Source of the DNA: Pseudomonas sp. JQ170C
GTDB taxonomy: Bacteria > Pseudomonadota > Gammaproteobacteria > Pseudomonadales > Pseudomonadaceae
DNA length: 64,000 nt
Assembly (NCBI RefSeq): GCF_035581345.1
Contig: NZ_CP141608.1
Location: 4,556,501 to 4,620,500, forward strand
Reading direction: 5' to 3'
Numbering within the stretch: position 1 is the stretch's first letter; each line of letters opens with the position of its first letter. The notes beneath the pieces were generated by a model, which searched no databases, was not told the origin of the DNA, and saw nothing but the letters and a program-made list of their open reading frames with translations. The translations under genes and the position numbers were made by a program. Shown here piece by piece: positions 18,722-27,208 of this stretch.

Positions 18722-19360
18722 TCAGTTACGCGAAATAGTGGTCGCGGTCGGTGCCATCGCCAGTGCGCGTTTTGCTTCGATGAAGGTCTTGCTCCAGTAG
18801 CGATCACCGAGCTTGTCGATGCGCACGCCACCGCTGCGGCGGCTGCTGGAGTGGATGAACTGGTCATCGCCCAGGTAGATACCGGCGTGGCTGACACGGC
18901 CACGGCCGTTGGTGCTGAAGAACAGCAGGTCACCCGGCTTGAGGTTGTTGCGCGAGACCAGCGGGGCTTTGACGTTGATCATTTCGCGGGTGGAGCGCGG
19001 CAGGTTCATGCCGGCCTCTTCGCGAAACAGATAACCGATGAAACCGCTGCAATCGAAACCGGTGTTCTCGGAGGTGCCGCCGAAACGGTAACGGGTACCG
19101 ATCAGGGACATGCCGCGTTCGAGAATGTTGTCAGCCAGGGCGGGCAGCTGGTACGGCTTGCTGCTGGCGAAGTCCTGGAGTTCTTCTTCGGTAGCCAGCT
19201 CTTCCTCGAACACCGATGCGGTGGAGGATTTGGACAGAACCTGAGCGGATACCGGTTGTTGAACCTGCTGCTGCGATGTTGGACCTTGGGTCGCGCAGCC
19301 AAAAAGCAGGGTCACGAGTGCGAGGGGCACGAGGGGTGCGAAGCGATTTAGCATGGGCAC
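18722..19360 (-). CDS. NlpC/P60-family lipoprotein (copy 1, upstream)
   Basis: 212 aa. Lipobox LLFGC (Cys about 22), a Gln/Ser-rich linker of about 55 residues (TSQQQVQQPVSAQ and following), and an NlpC/P60 catalytic domain with the Cys in GFDCSGFIGYLF and the His in VSHAGIYLGDDQFIHSS. The domain is clearly related to the neighbour at 18057-18587, including the shared PRSTREMI segment, so the two look like an old tandem duplication. Expected to be a periplasm-facing murein endopeptidase. Start could also be the internal ATG at 19354. Confidence 0.88.
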   Translation of the reverse strand: MPMLNRFAPLVPLALVTLLFGCATQGPTSQQQVQQPVSAQVLSKSSTASVFEEELATEEELQDFASSKPYQLPALADNILERGMSLIGTRYRFGGTSENTGFDCSGFIGYLFREEAGMNLPRSTREMINVKAPLVSRNNLKPGDLLFFSTNGRGRVSHAGIYLGDDQFIHSSSRRSGGVRIDKLGDRYWSKTFIEAKRALAMAPTATTISRN

Positions 19361-19481
19361 GACCGTGTCTTGGGTTTGATAGAGGGGGAAACTATGCCTT
19401 CTATCGGGTCGATTTGCAAATTCAATCGAAAAAAATGTGACTTTTATGTGGCGAGGCTCTGGGGCGCCCTTCCCCAGCCAT

Positions 19482-20186
19482 TTACCAGCCCAGCGTTTCC
19501 TTTAAAAACGGGATAGTCAGCTTGCGTTGCGCCTGCAGGGAAGCCTGGTCGAGACGCTCGAGCAGATCGAACAGCGCGCTCATGCTGCGGGTACCGCGGG
19601 TGAGGATGAAGTGCCCGACTTCGTCGGTGAGGTGCAGGCCGCGTCGCGAGGCGCGCAGTTGCAAGGCACGCAGCTTGTCTTCATCCGACAAGGCGCGCAT
19701 CTGGAAAATCAGCGCCATGGTCAGGCGCGACTTGAGGTCAGCCAGCTTGATCGGCAGCTCCCGCGGCGAACTGGAGGCCGCCAGCAACAGGCGACGGCCA
19801 CTGTCACGCAGGCGATTGAACAGGTGGAACATGGCCTCTTCCCACTCTGGCTTGCCGGCAATCACATGCAGGTCGTCCAGGCAGACCAGTTCGTACTGTT
19901 CGAGGTTATCCAGGAGTTCGACACCACGGTCGAGCAGTTGCGCCAGCGGCAGGTACACGGCGGGTTCGCCCAGTTGCTCGAAACGCAGGCAAGCCGCCTG
20001 CAGCAAGTGCGTACGTCCGACACCTTGCTTGCCCCAGAGGTAGATCAGGCTTTCGGTCCAGCCGGCGTCGGCTTCGCAGAGTCGCTCGACGTAGCCCAAT
20101 GCGGCGGCGTTGGCACCCGGGTAGTAGTTGATGAAGGTGGCGTCATCTCGCAGACGCACACCTAGGGGCAACTGGATCGGTTTCAT
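19482..20186 (-). CDS. hda: DnaA regulatory inactivator Hda
   Basis: 234 aa AAA+ protein related to DnaA domain III. Together with the DNA-loaded beta clamp it stimulates ATP hydrolysis by DnaA and prevents re-initiation of replication. The start at ATG 20186 gives MKPIQLPLGVRLRD, which includes the clamp-binding QLPLGV motif at residues 5-10. The Walker A region reads WGKQGVGRTHLLQA (Arg in place of the usual Lys, as commonly seen in Hda), Walker B LVCLDDLHV, and an SRL sensor segment follows. Longer upstream reading is not supported. Confidence 0.93.
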   Translation of the reverse strand: MKPIQLPLGVRLRDDATFINYYPGANAAALGYVERLCEADAGWTESLIYLWGKQGVGRTHLLQAACLRFEQLGEPAVYLPLAQLLDRGVELLDNLEQYELVCLDDLHVIAGKPEWEEAMFHLFNRLRDSGRRLLLAASSSPRELPIKLADLKSRLTMALIFQMRALSDEDKLRALQLRASRRGLHLTDEVGHFILTRGTRSMSALFDLLERLDQASLQAQRKLTIPFLKETLGW

Positions 20187-20343
20187 GCTGGCTGGGCAGT
20201 TCCGAAGAACCACAAGGGGCCTTTTGTGAAAAGTCTGCAAAGTTTATACCCGTGGCGCCAGTCGCACAATCAGCGCGGACCACAAGTAAAATCAAAGGCT
20301 TGCATCGACGACTGGCGAGCGATGCTAGCCCTTGGCTATCAAC

Positions 20344-21417
20344 CTAGAGATCCGGGTCTATTTCACCGCCGTAAATATCCGACTCTTTATAGAGGTCGTG
20401 CATGTGTCGCAGCAGCACCATGATCACCGCGGCCACCGGCAACGCCAGCAGTACTCCGGTAAAACCGAACAACTCGCCACCGGCAAGAATGGCGAAAATC
20501 ACTGCCACCGGGTGCAGACCGATTCGATCCCCTACCAGCAACGGCGTCAGCACCATGCCCTCCAGGGCCTGGCCAACCATGAACACAGCGGCGATCCCGA
20601 GCAATGGATAGGGATCACCACCGAACTGGAACAACCCGGCGATCATCGCCGCGCCAATGCCGACAATGAAGCCCATGTACGGCACGATGGCCGCGAGCCC
20701 CGCCAACACCCCGATCAACAGGCCCAGCTCGAGGCCCACCAGCATCAGGCCGGAAGCATAGATAACACCCAGCGCCACCATCACCAGTAACTGGCCACGA
20801 ACAAACGCACCCAGCACTTCATGGCACTCACCCGCCAGCGCCACCGCCTGCGCTTCGCGCTGGCGCGGCAAGAGGCCGCGGATCTTGGCCATCATCAGGT
20901 CCCAGTCGCGCAATAGATAGAAGCTGACCACCGGAATCAGCACCAGGTTGGCCAACCAGGCCAGCAGCGCCAGCCCCGAGGCCGTGGCATGGGAGAGGAT
21001 CATGCCGACGATGTCGGAGGTCTGCCCCATGTGTCCGCTGATGGCGGCCTTGATCTTGTCGAACTTCCAGAAGCCCTCGGACAACCCCAAACGGGCCTGT
21101 ATAAAGGGCAAGGCTTCATGCTGCAGCCAATCGAGCATCTGCGGCGCCAGCTCGTAAAGGCGAACCAGTTGCTTGGCCAGCATCGGCACCAGCACCAACA
21201 GCAACAGCGTGAACAACAGGGTAAACAGCGCAAACACCACCACCACGCCCCAGGTACGGGACAGCCCTGCCCGCTCCAGGCGATCGACCAGCGGGTCCGC
21301 CAGGTAGGCCAGCAGAATGCCGACCAGGAACGGCGAAAGAATCGGGTGCAACCAGTACAACAGCGCAGCACACAGCAACGCCACGCCGAGCCACACCCAG
21401 CGACGCATATCAATCAT
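20344..21417 (-). CDS. AI-2E/PerM-family permease
   Basis: 357 aa membrane protein with about seven or eight hydrophobic segments, beginning with WVWLGVALLCAALLYWL, and the family's central soluble segment (SEGFWKFDKIKAAISGHMGQTSD). A glycine-rich carboxy half follows (GLAAIVPYMGFIVGIGAAM; TPLLVGDRIGLHPVAVIFAILAGGELFGFTGVLLALP), the most conserved part of the family. Members export autoinducer-2-like molecules or act as ion antiporters; the substrate is not readable. It sits between the DUF2066 gene and hda on the same strand, as in other pseudomonads. Confidence 0.88.
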   Translation of the reverse strand: MIDMRRWVWLGVALLCAALLYWLHPILSPFLVGILLAYLADPLVDRLERAGLSRTWGVVVVFALFTLLFTLLLLVLVPMLAKQLVRLYELAPQMLDWLQHEALPFIQARLGLSEGFWKFDKIKAAISGHMGQTSDIVGMILSHATASGLALLAWLANLVLIPVVSFYLLRDWDLMMAKIRGLLPRQREAQAVALAGECHEVLGAFVRGQLLVMVALGVIYASGLMLVGLELGLLIGVLAGLAAIVPYMGFIVGIGAAMIAGLFQFGGDPYPLLGIAAVFMVGQALEGMVLTPLLVGDRIGLHPVAVIFAILAGGELFGFTGVLLALPVAAVIMVLLRHMHDLYKESDIYGGEIDPDL

Positions 21418-21442
21418 TAAAGGCTCCAGCCCAGATCAGCAA

Positions 21443-22492
21443 TTACCAACGAAAACGCAGCCCGTTGAATGGTTTTGGCGCCGCAGCCTGGGTCGCCCCA
21501 GAGTTGGCCGGATCAGCGGCAGGTGCCGCGACCGGTGCCTCGGCGGGCAGCTCCTGTAGTTTGGCCAGGCCCAGCTGAGCGCGCAATTGATCGCTGTTGC
21601 CGGTGACCTTGTAGGTCAGGGTGTCGCCCTCGACCAGCTTGATCCGCGCACCATAGGGTTCCAGCACCCGGCCCAGCTCGGCGTAGCGCTCAAGGTTCAT
21701 GCCCTGGACCTGCACCTGCATATCGCTGCTGGCGCCGGGACGGGTGACAAAGCGTGGCGCCAGGCGGCTGCTCACCGCCAGCATGACCGCATCGGCGAGG
21801 CCCGCCTGGTCGGCGGCTTCGACGTTGCCTTGTTCATGCTGATCGCCCAGCCACAGGCGCCAGGTGCCCTGCCACTTGCCGTCGGCTTCACTGGCATGCA
21901 CGGCCAGCAGCGCGTCGGCGCCATAACGTTCGGACGCCCCTATCAGCGGTGCCGGGTCGGTGCCTTCGAGGTTCTTGGCAGTCGCCACCAATTGTTCATT
22001 CAGATCAGCCAGTGGCAGGCGCAGCGGCAGGCCGCGGTGCTGGGCAGCACGACGCAAGGAGGCGGCACTGCCTTGGCCATCACCCACCAGGCTCGAGCCT
22101 TCGGTGCTGTCGTTCAACCACCAGGTCAGGATCGACGGCCGGTTGTTGCCCCACAGCGCCAGGCCCGCCTGGCGCAAGGTGCGTTCGGTACTGCCGGGGT
22201 CGAAGTCCACCAATACGGTTTCAGGCGGGCCGGCCTCGAAGCCGAACTGGCTGATGATCTGTTGCGGGTCCTTGCGCAGCCCTGCCAGGGCCGGGCTCTG
22301 CGCCGCCTTGGGGTCGCCGGTCAGGCGCAGCACGAGGGTTTCAAGGGCTTTTCCGGTCGCCTCGGTGCGGGCTTCGGCACCCTGGCCATTGACCGGTTCA
22401 CGGACTTGATACAGGCCGGAGACAGATTCTGCCTGGGCCGACAATCCAAACAAGGCAAGACAGCCAACGGCCAGGTATTTACGCAAATGCAT
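21443..22492 (-). CDS. DUF2066 exported protein
   Basis: 349 aa from ATG 22492 (MHLRKYLAVGC), which starts a standard signal peptide ending in SAQAES. Longer in-frame starts would precede the signal sequence with unsupported residues. The body matches the DUF2066 family: VNGQGAEARTEATGKALETLVLRLTGD near the N-terminus and a series of alternating strands. The tail is Ala/Pro-rich, ending NGLRFRW. The function is unknown; the gene is conserved upstream of purM, divergently oriented. It ends 25 bp before the start of the PerM-family gene. Confidence 0.8.
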   Translation of the reverse strand: MHLRKYLAVGCLALFGLSAQAESVSGLYQVREPVNGQGAEARTEATGKALETLVLRLTGDPKAAQSPALAGLRKDPQQIISQFGFEAGPPETVLVDFDPGSTERTLRQAGLALWGNNRPSILTWWLNDSTEGSSLVGDGQGSAASLRRAAQHRGLPLRLPLADLNEQLVATAKNLEGTDPAPLIGASERYGADALLAVHASEADGKWQGTWRLWLGDQHEQGNVEAADQAGLADAVMLAVSSRLAPRFVTRPGASSDMQVQVQGMNLERYAELGRVLEPYGARIKLVEGDTLTYKVTGNSDQLRAQLGLAKLQELPAEAPVAAPAADPANSGATQAAAPKPFNGLRFRW

Positions 22493-22834
22493 GGAGGATT
22501 CCTGTCCTGGTAATAAAGAAGCGCTGCGCATAGCCATGTGCGGGTATGACAGCAGCACCCTGCAAAACATTCGGCCAGGGCCATAATTTCGCCTCATCGC
22601 CTTTGCTATACCTTATACAGCCTATGCCCCGGCAACCAGTCGCGGGCTGTCAAAGCGTCTTTTTTAGCTGTTCTTGGCCCCTGCCGTCGGCCTGAGGATG
22701 GCCGCTACCGGGCAACCCTGATAAAATCGCGCGCCTTCGCAGACCGGCGACGGTCAGGCAGCCGGATTACCCTCCGCCTTGCCTGGCAGGTCACGGTCGA
22801 TTCCCCCGAATCCCTCCCCCTAAAGGCCTGGATC

Positions 22835-23893
22835 ATGAGCAAGCAACCCTCCCTGAGCTACAAGGACGCCGGTGTAGACATCGACGCCGGTGAAGCATTG
22901 GTCGAACGCATCAAAGGCGTTGCCAAGCGCACGGCGCGCCCGGAAGTCATGGGCGGCCTGGGCGGTTTTGGCGCCCTCTGCGAAATCCCGGCCGGCTACA
23001 AACAGCCGGTTCTGGTCTCCGGTACCGACGGCGTCGGCACCAAGCTGCGCCTGGCGCTGAACCTGAACAAGCACGACAGCATCGGCCAGGACCTGGTCGC
23101 CATGTGCGTGAACGACCTGGTGGTCTGCGGCGCCGAGCCGCTGTTCTTCCTCGACTACTACGCTACCGGCAAACTGAACGTTGACGTCGCCGCCACCGTG
23201 GTCACCGGCATCGGCGCTGGCTGCGAACTGGCAGGCTGCTCGCTGGTAGGCGGTGAAACCGCAGAAATGCCTGGCATGTATGAAGGCGAAGACTACGACC
23301 TGGCCGGCTTCTGCGTCGGCGTCGTGGAAAAGGCCGAAATCATCGACGGCTCCAAGGTTGCCACCGGTGACGCGCTGATCGCCCTGCCATCGTCCGGCCC
23401 GCACTCCAACGGCTACTCGCTGATCCGCAAGATCATCGAAGTATCCGGTGCCGACATCGAGAACATCGCGCTCGACGGCAAGCCGCTGACCGAACTGCTG
23501 ATGGCCCCGACCCGCATCTACGTCAAGCCGCTGCTGCAGCTGATCAAGGAAACCGGCGCGGTCAAGGCCATGGCCCACATCACCGGTGGCGGCCTGCTCG
23601 ACAACATCCCGCGCGTTCTGCCAAAAGGCGCCCAGGCTGTTGTTGACGTTGCCAGTTGGGAACGTCCGGTCGTATTCGACTGGCTGCAACAGCAAGGCAA
23701 CGTCGACGAGCACGAAATGCACCGCGTGCTGAACTGCGGCGTCGGCATGGTCATCTGCGTAGCCCAGGACCAGGTCGAAAACGCCCTGAACGTTCTGCGC
23801 ACCGCCGGCGAGCAGCCATGGGTCATCGGCCAGATCGGCGTTGCCGCCGAAGGCGCAGCCCAGGTCGAGCTGAAGAACGTCAAGGCGCACTGA
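22835..23893 (+). CDS. purM: Phosphoribosylformylglycinamidine cyclo-ligase (AIR synthetase)
   Basis: 352 aa, fifth step of de novo purine synthesis: ATP-dependent closure of FGAM to aminoimidazole ribotide. Characteristic segments: [21 protein letters not shown] at the N-terminus, [49 protein letters not shown] and [14 protein letters not shown]. Full length. The stop codon overlaps the purN start (TGATG), so the two are translationally coupled. The 240-bp upstream region, shared with the divergent DUF2066 gene, shows no clear operator. Confidence 0.98.
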   Translation: MSKQPSLSYKDAGVDIDAGEALVERIKGVAKRTARPEVMGGLGGFGALCEIPAGYKQPVLVSGTDGVGTKLRLALNLNKHDSIGQDLVAMCVNDLVVCGAEPLFFLDYYATGKLNVDVAATVVTGIGAGCELAGCSLVGGETAEMPGMYEGEDYDLAGFCVGVVEKAEIIDGSKVATGDALIALPSSGPHSNGYSLIRKIIEVSGADIENIALDGKPLTELLMAPTRIYVKPLLQLIKETGAVKAMAHITGGGLLDNIPRVLPKGAQAVVDVASWERPVVFDWLQQQGNVDEHEMHRVLNCGVGMVICVAQDQVENALNVLRTAGEQPWVIGQIGVAAEGAAQVELKNVKAH

Positions 23894-24546
23894 TGCCGAG
23901 CAAGCCTTGTGATGTCGTGGTGCTGCTGTCTGGCACCGGCAGTAACCTGCAAGCCTTGATCGACAGCGTCCGCACCGGCGAAAGCCCGGTGCGGATCCGC
24001 GCGGTCATCTCCAACCGTGCCGACGCCTACGGCCTGCAGCGTGCGCAGCAGGCCGGCATCGACACCGCCGTACTCGACCACAAGGCCTTCGAGGGCCGCG
24101 AGGCCTTCGACACGGCGCTGGTGGAACTGATCGACGGCTACCAGCCACAGCTGGTGGTGCTGGCCGGTTTCATGCGTATTCTCAGTGCCGGCTTCGTCCG
24201 TCACTACCAGGGTCGCCTGCTGAACATCCACCCGTCCCTGCTGCCCAAGTACAAGGGCCTGCACACCCATCAACGCGCCCTCGAGGCAGGTGACAAGGAG
24301 CACGGCTGCAGCGTGCACTTCGTGACCGAGGAACTCGACGGCGGGCCGCTGGTCGTACAGGCAGTAATACCGGTAGAGTTGGATGACACGCCAGAAACCC
24401 TGGCGCAAAGGGTTCACCGCCAGGAACATCAGATATACCCGCTGGCCGTGCACTGGTTCGCCGAAGGCCGTTTGCGCCTGGGTGAACACGGTGCTCTACT
24501 GGATGACCAGCCCCTGGCGGCTAGCGGCCACTTGATTCGACCCTAG
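23893..24546 (+). CDS. purN: Phosphoribosylglycinamide formyltransferase
   Basis: 217 aa, third step of purine synthesis: transfer of the formyl group of 10-formyl-THF to GAR. The start at ATG 23893 overlaps the purM stop. Motifs: LLSGTGSNLQALID (phosphate binding), FMRILSAGFVRHYQGRLLNIHPSLLPKYKG with the catalytic Asn/His, and HFVTEELDGGPLVVQA with the catalytic Asp. The protein is normal in length and ends 8 bp before the DUF3108 gene, with which it probably forms a three-gene operon. Confidence 0.97.
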   Translation: MPSKPCDVVVLLSGTGSNLQALIDSVRTGESPVRIRAVISNRADAYGLQRAQQAGIDTAVLDHKAFEGREAFDTALVELIDGYQPQLVVLAGFMRILSAGFVRHYQGRLLNIHPSLLPKYKGLHTHQRALEAGDKEHGCSVHFVTEELDGGPLVVQAVIPVELDDTPETLAQRVHRQEHQIYPLAVHWFAEGRLRLGEHGALLDDQPLAASGHLIRP

Positions 24547-24554
24547 GAGATAAT

Positions 24555-25265
24555 ATGCGTCGTGCCCTGCTCTTAGCTCTTGCCGTGCTCGCACTGCCGC
24601 TGCAGGCAGCTGATCTGAAGCCCTTCTCGGCCAGCTACACCGCCGACTGGAAACAGCTGCCCATGAGCGGCACCGCCGAGCGCAGCCTGGAAAAGAACGC
24701 CAACGGTACCTGGAGCCTCAACTTCAAGGCATCGATGATGATCGCCAGCCTGACCGAGCAAAGTACCCTGCGCCTGGACAAGGACACCTTGCTGCCACAG
24801 ACCTACCACTTCGAGCGTGGTGGCCTGGGCAAAGCCAAGAAAGTCGACCTGGACTTTGACTGGACCAGCAAGAAGATCACCGGCTCCGACCGTGGTGACG
24901 CGATCAACCTGCCACTCAACCGTGGCGTGCTGGACAAGTCCACCTACCAACTGGCCCTGCAGCACGACGTTGCAGCCGGCAAGAAGAGCGTGAGCTACCA
25001 GGTGGTCGACGGCGACGAAATCGACACCTATGACTTCCGCGTCCTGGGTACCGAAAAAGTCACCACCAAGACCGGCCAGGTCGATGCCATCAAGGTCGAG
25101 CGCGTACGCGACCCGAGCCAGAGCAAGCGCATCACCGAGCTGTGGTTCGCCAAGGACTGGGACTACCTGCTGGTGCAACTGCGCCAGGTCGAAACCGACG
25201 GCAAGGAGTACGTGATCGTGCTGCAAGACGGTACGGTCGACGGCAAGTCGGTCAAGGGCAACTGA
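24555..25265 (+). CDS. DUF3108 periplasmic protein
   Basis: 236 aa with a clear signal peptide (MRRALLLALAVLALPLQAAD). The mature part is beta-rich and matches DUF3108: a start FSASYTADWKQLPMSGTAERSLE, a middle DKSTYQLALQHDVAAGKKSVSYQVVDGDEIDTYDF, and a C-terminal ELWFAKDWDYLLVQLRQVETDGKEYVIVL. The family is periplasmic with no established activity. It is the last gene of the purMN transcription unit, followed by a strong terminator. Confidence 0.85.
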   Translation: MRRALLLALAVLALPLQAADLKPFSASYTADWKQLPMSGTAERSLEKNANGTWSLNFKASMMIASLTEQSTLRLDKDTLLPQTYHFERGGLGKAKKVDLDFDWTSKKITGSDRGDAINLPLNRGVLDKSTYQLALQHDVAAGKKSVSYQVVDGDEIDTYDFRVLGTEKVTTKTGQVDAIKVERVRDPSQSKRITELWFAKDWDYLLVQLRQVETDGKEYVIVLQDGTVDGKSVKGN

Positions 25266-25284
25266 GTTACCCGCTGCATCCCGA

Positions 25285-25307
25285 ACCCCGCCCCGTGCGG
25301 GGTTTTT
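25285..25307 (+). terminator. Terminator of the purMN operon
   Basis: ACCCCGC-CCCGT-GCGGGGT hairpin followed by a T-run, 20 bp after the DUF3108 stop. Confidence 0.88.
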
Positions 25308-25319
25308 TGTGCCTTCTAC

Positions 25320-25389
25320 GTAGGAGCGGGCTTGCCCCGCGATAGCAATTCGACAGACACATCGGATCGCGGGGCAAGCCCGCTCCTAC
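25320..25389. repeat. REP element pair (inverted)
   Basis: Two facing copies of the GTAGGAGCGGGCTTGCCCCGCGA core, about 24 bp apart, directly after the purMN terminator. Confidence 0.92.
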
Positions 25390-25499
25390 AGGTGCATGAA
25401 AGATGTTTCATGGGCCGAGCATTTACTTAGCCAGCTATCAAACCCTATAAAAGAGACCTGCGACACGGTGCCGCAGTTAACTGAAAGTGGAGTTTGCAG

Positions 25500-25682
25500 A
25501 TGACTGTCAAAGTAACTGAGCGCGACGAAAGCAAAATGACTTACGAAAGCCTTGCAGCGGGCCTGCGCATCTGGGATGTGCACCAGCAAAACGAATGGGT
25601 CGGCATGTTCCACAATGAACATGAAGCCCACAATTACCGTATCGAACTGGAATTCCTCGAAGCCAGACAGCAACAGGAATAA
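25500..25682 (+). CDS. Small conserved hypothetical protein (60 aa)
   Basis: Starts at ATG 25500 with AGTGGAG about 7 nt upstream; an in-frame TTG six bases earlier is less likely. The protein is acidic and soluble: MTVKVTERDESKMTYESLAAG, then RIWDVHQQNEWVGMFHNEHEAHNYRIELEFLEARQQQE, which looks like a short beta hairpin followed by one long helix. I do not recognise the family. It has its own promoter region after the REP pair and a terminator shared with the convergent DUF2058 gene. Confidence 0.65.
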   Translation: MTVKVTERDESKMTYESLAAGLRIWDVHQQNEWVGMFHNEHEAHNYRIELEFLEARQQQE

Positions 25683-25699
25683 CCCCCTCCAGAAAACAC

Positions 25700-25724
25700 A
25701 AACCCCGCCGAAGCGGGGTTTGTC
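25700..25724. terminator. Bidirectional terminator between convergent genes
   Basis: AAACCCCGC-CGAA-GCGGGGTTT hairpin, with T-rich downstream and A-rich upstream flanks. Confidence 0.8.
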
Positions 25725-25728
25725 GTTG

Positions 25729-26268
25729 TTACCACATCAGATCGTCAGGGATCACATAGGCGGCGTAAGGATCATCGGCATCCGGTGCTTCCACCTGGGT
25801 GTTGAGCAGGACGATGCGCTTGGGGTCGCGCTCCTGGATCTTCAGCGCTGCTTCGCGAGGAATCACTTCATAGCCCCCGCCGTGGGCAACGATGGCCAGC
25901 GAACCGCTGCTCAGCTTGCTGCGCATCAGGGCGTTGACCGACAGGCGCTTGACCTTCTTGTCGTCGACGAAGTTGTAGTAGTCCTCGGTGGTCAGCTTGG
26001 GCAGGCGCGCCACTTCGATCAATTGCTTGACCTGCGCGGCACGGGCTTTCTGCTCGGCCTTCTCCTGCTGCTGGCGGTTGAGCTCCTGGTCGCGCTTGGC
26101 CTTTTCAGCCATGGCTTCGCGGGCCAGACGCTGCTGGGTGTCGTCGACTTCGACCTGGCCTTTGTGCTCCAGGCGTTTTTGCTTCTTCTGCTCTTTACTG
26201 ACCTGCTTGACCTGCTTCTGGTTGACCAGACCGGCTTTGAGCAATTGGTCGCGAAGGGAAAGGCTCAT
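25729..26268 (-). CDS. DUF2058 protein (YaiL-like)
   Basis: 179 aa, strongly charged. It begins MSLSLRDQLLKAGLVNQKQVKQV and continues into a long Lys/Glu/Gln-rich predicted coiled coil (about residues 20-90), then a small globular end with YNFVDDKKVKRLSVNAL and the conserved GSLAIVAHGGGYEVIPREAA. This is the DUF2058 layout. The function is unknown, and the basic coiled coil suggests RNA or ribosome contact by composition only. It lies 25 bp downstream of mazG on the same strand. Confidence 0.85.
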   Translation of the reverse strand: MSLSLRDQLLKAGLVNQKQVKQVSKEQKKQKRLEHKGQVEVDDTQQRLAREAMAEKAKRDQELNRQQQEKAEQKARAAQVKQLIEVARLPKLTTEDYYNFVDDKKVKRLSVNALMRSKLSSGSLAIVAHGGGYEVIPREAALKIQERDPKRIVLLNTQVEAPDADDPYAAYVIPDDLMW

Positions 26269-26293
26269 CGTTCACTCACTTATGTGCTTCAGC

Positions 26294-27124
26294 TCAGCCG
26301 CAGCTGGGCAGGTTCTTTTCTTGACGTTTGGCTTCGCCCCAGAGCGCATCCATGTCTTCGAGGGTGCAATCTTCAATCGGACGGCCCATGTCGCGCAATG
26401 CCTGTTCGATGAAACGAAAGCGTCGTTCAAATTTCTGGTTGGCCCCGCGCAGGGCATTTTCCGGATCGACCTTCAGGTGCCGGGCCAGGTTGACGGTGGC
26501 GAACAACAGGTCACCCAGCTCGTCGGCCAGCGCCACACTGTCGTTATCGGCCATGGCCTGGAGCACTTCATCGAGCTCCTCGCGTACCTTGTCGAGCACC
26601 GGCAACGCATCCGGCCAGTCGAAACCGACCTGGGCGGCGCGCTTTTGCAACTTGGCGGAGCGGGACAGCGCGGGCAAGGCCGCCGGCACGTCATCGAGCA
26701 GCGAAAGCTGTTCGGGTATGCCCTTCTCTGCCCGCTCCTGGGCCTTGATCTCTTCCCAGCGCTGCTTGACCTGGGCTTCGTCGAGCTTGGGTGTATCCAG
26801 CGGCGCATACAGTTCGCCGGTGGGGAACACATGCGGATGACGGCGGATCAGCTTGCGGGTGATGCTGTCGATCACGCCGGCGAACTCAAAGCGGCCTTCT
26901 TCCCGAGCCAATTGGCTGTAGTAGACCACTTGGAACAACAGGTCACCCAACTCACCCTGCAGGTGCTCGAAATCGCTGCGCTCGATGGCATCGGCCACCT
27001 CGTAGGCTTCTTCGAGGGTGTAGGGAATGATGGTCGCGTAGGTCTGCTTGAGGTCCCACGGGCAGCCGTACTGCGGGTCACGCAGGCGGGCCATGAGGTG
27101 GAGCAGGTCGTCTAGGGTGTACAT
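26294..27124 (-). CDS. mazG: Nucleoside triphosphate pyrophosphohydrolase MazG
   Basis: 276 aa with two MazG domains. It hydrolyses (d)NTPs to NMP and pyrophosphate, and in E. coli also affects the (p)ppGpp pool. The first domain shows LMARLRDPQYGCPWDLKQTYATIIPYTLEEAYEVADAI with the metal-binding EExxE pattern. The second has VREELDEVLQAM and DELGDLLFATVNLARHL. Length is typical of the long, two-domain form. Located downstream of relA on the same strand; a REP pair separates the two. Confidence 0.95.
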   Translation of the reverse strand: MYTLDDLLHLMARLRDPQYGCPWDLKQTYATIIPYTLEEAYEVADAIERSDFEHLQGELGDLLFQVVYYSQLAREEGRFEFAGVIDSITRKLIRRHPHVFPTGELYAPLDTPKLDEAQVKQRWEEIKAQERAEKGIPEQLSLLDDVPAALPALSRSAKLQKRAAQVGFDWPDALPVLDKVREELDEVLQAMADNDSVALADELGDLLFATVNLARHLKVDPENALRGANQKFERRFRFIEQALRDMGRPIEDCTLEDMDALWGEAKRQEKNLPSCG

Positions 27125-27146
27125 CTTCGGTCTCTGCTGTGGTCGT

Positions 27147-27200
27147 AGCGCGGGGCAAGCCCGCTCCTACAACCACGGTAGGAGCGGGCTTGCCCCGCGA
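27147..27200. repeat. REP element pair (inverted)
   Basis: GCGGGGCAAGCCCGCTCCTAC and GTAGGAGCGGGCTTGCCCCGCGA face each other with a 7-bp spacer, in the relA-mazG gap; can form a long hairpin downstream of relA. Confidence 0.92.
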
Positions 27201-27208
27201 TAACAACT

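Noticed and set aside
22598..22834. PurR-type operator upstream of purM
   Set aside because: No ACGCAAACGTTTGCGT-like sequence could be found.
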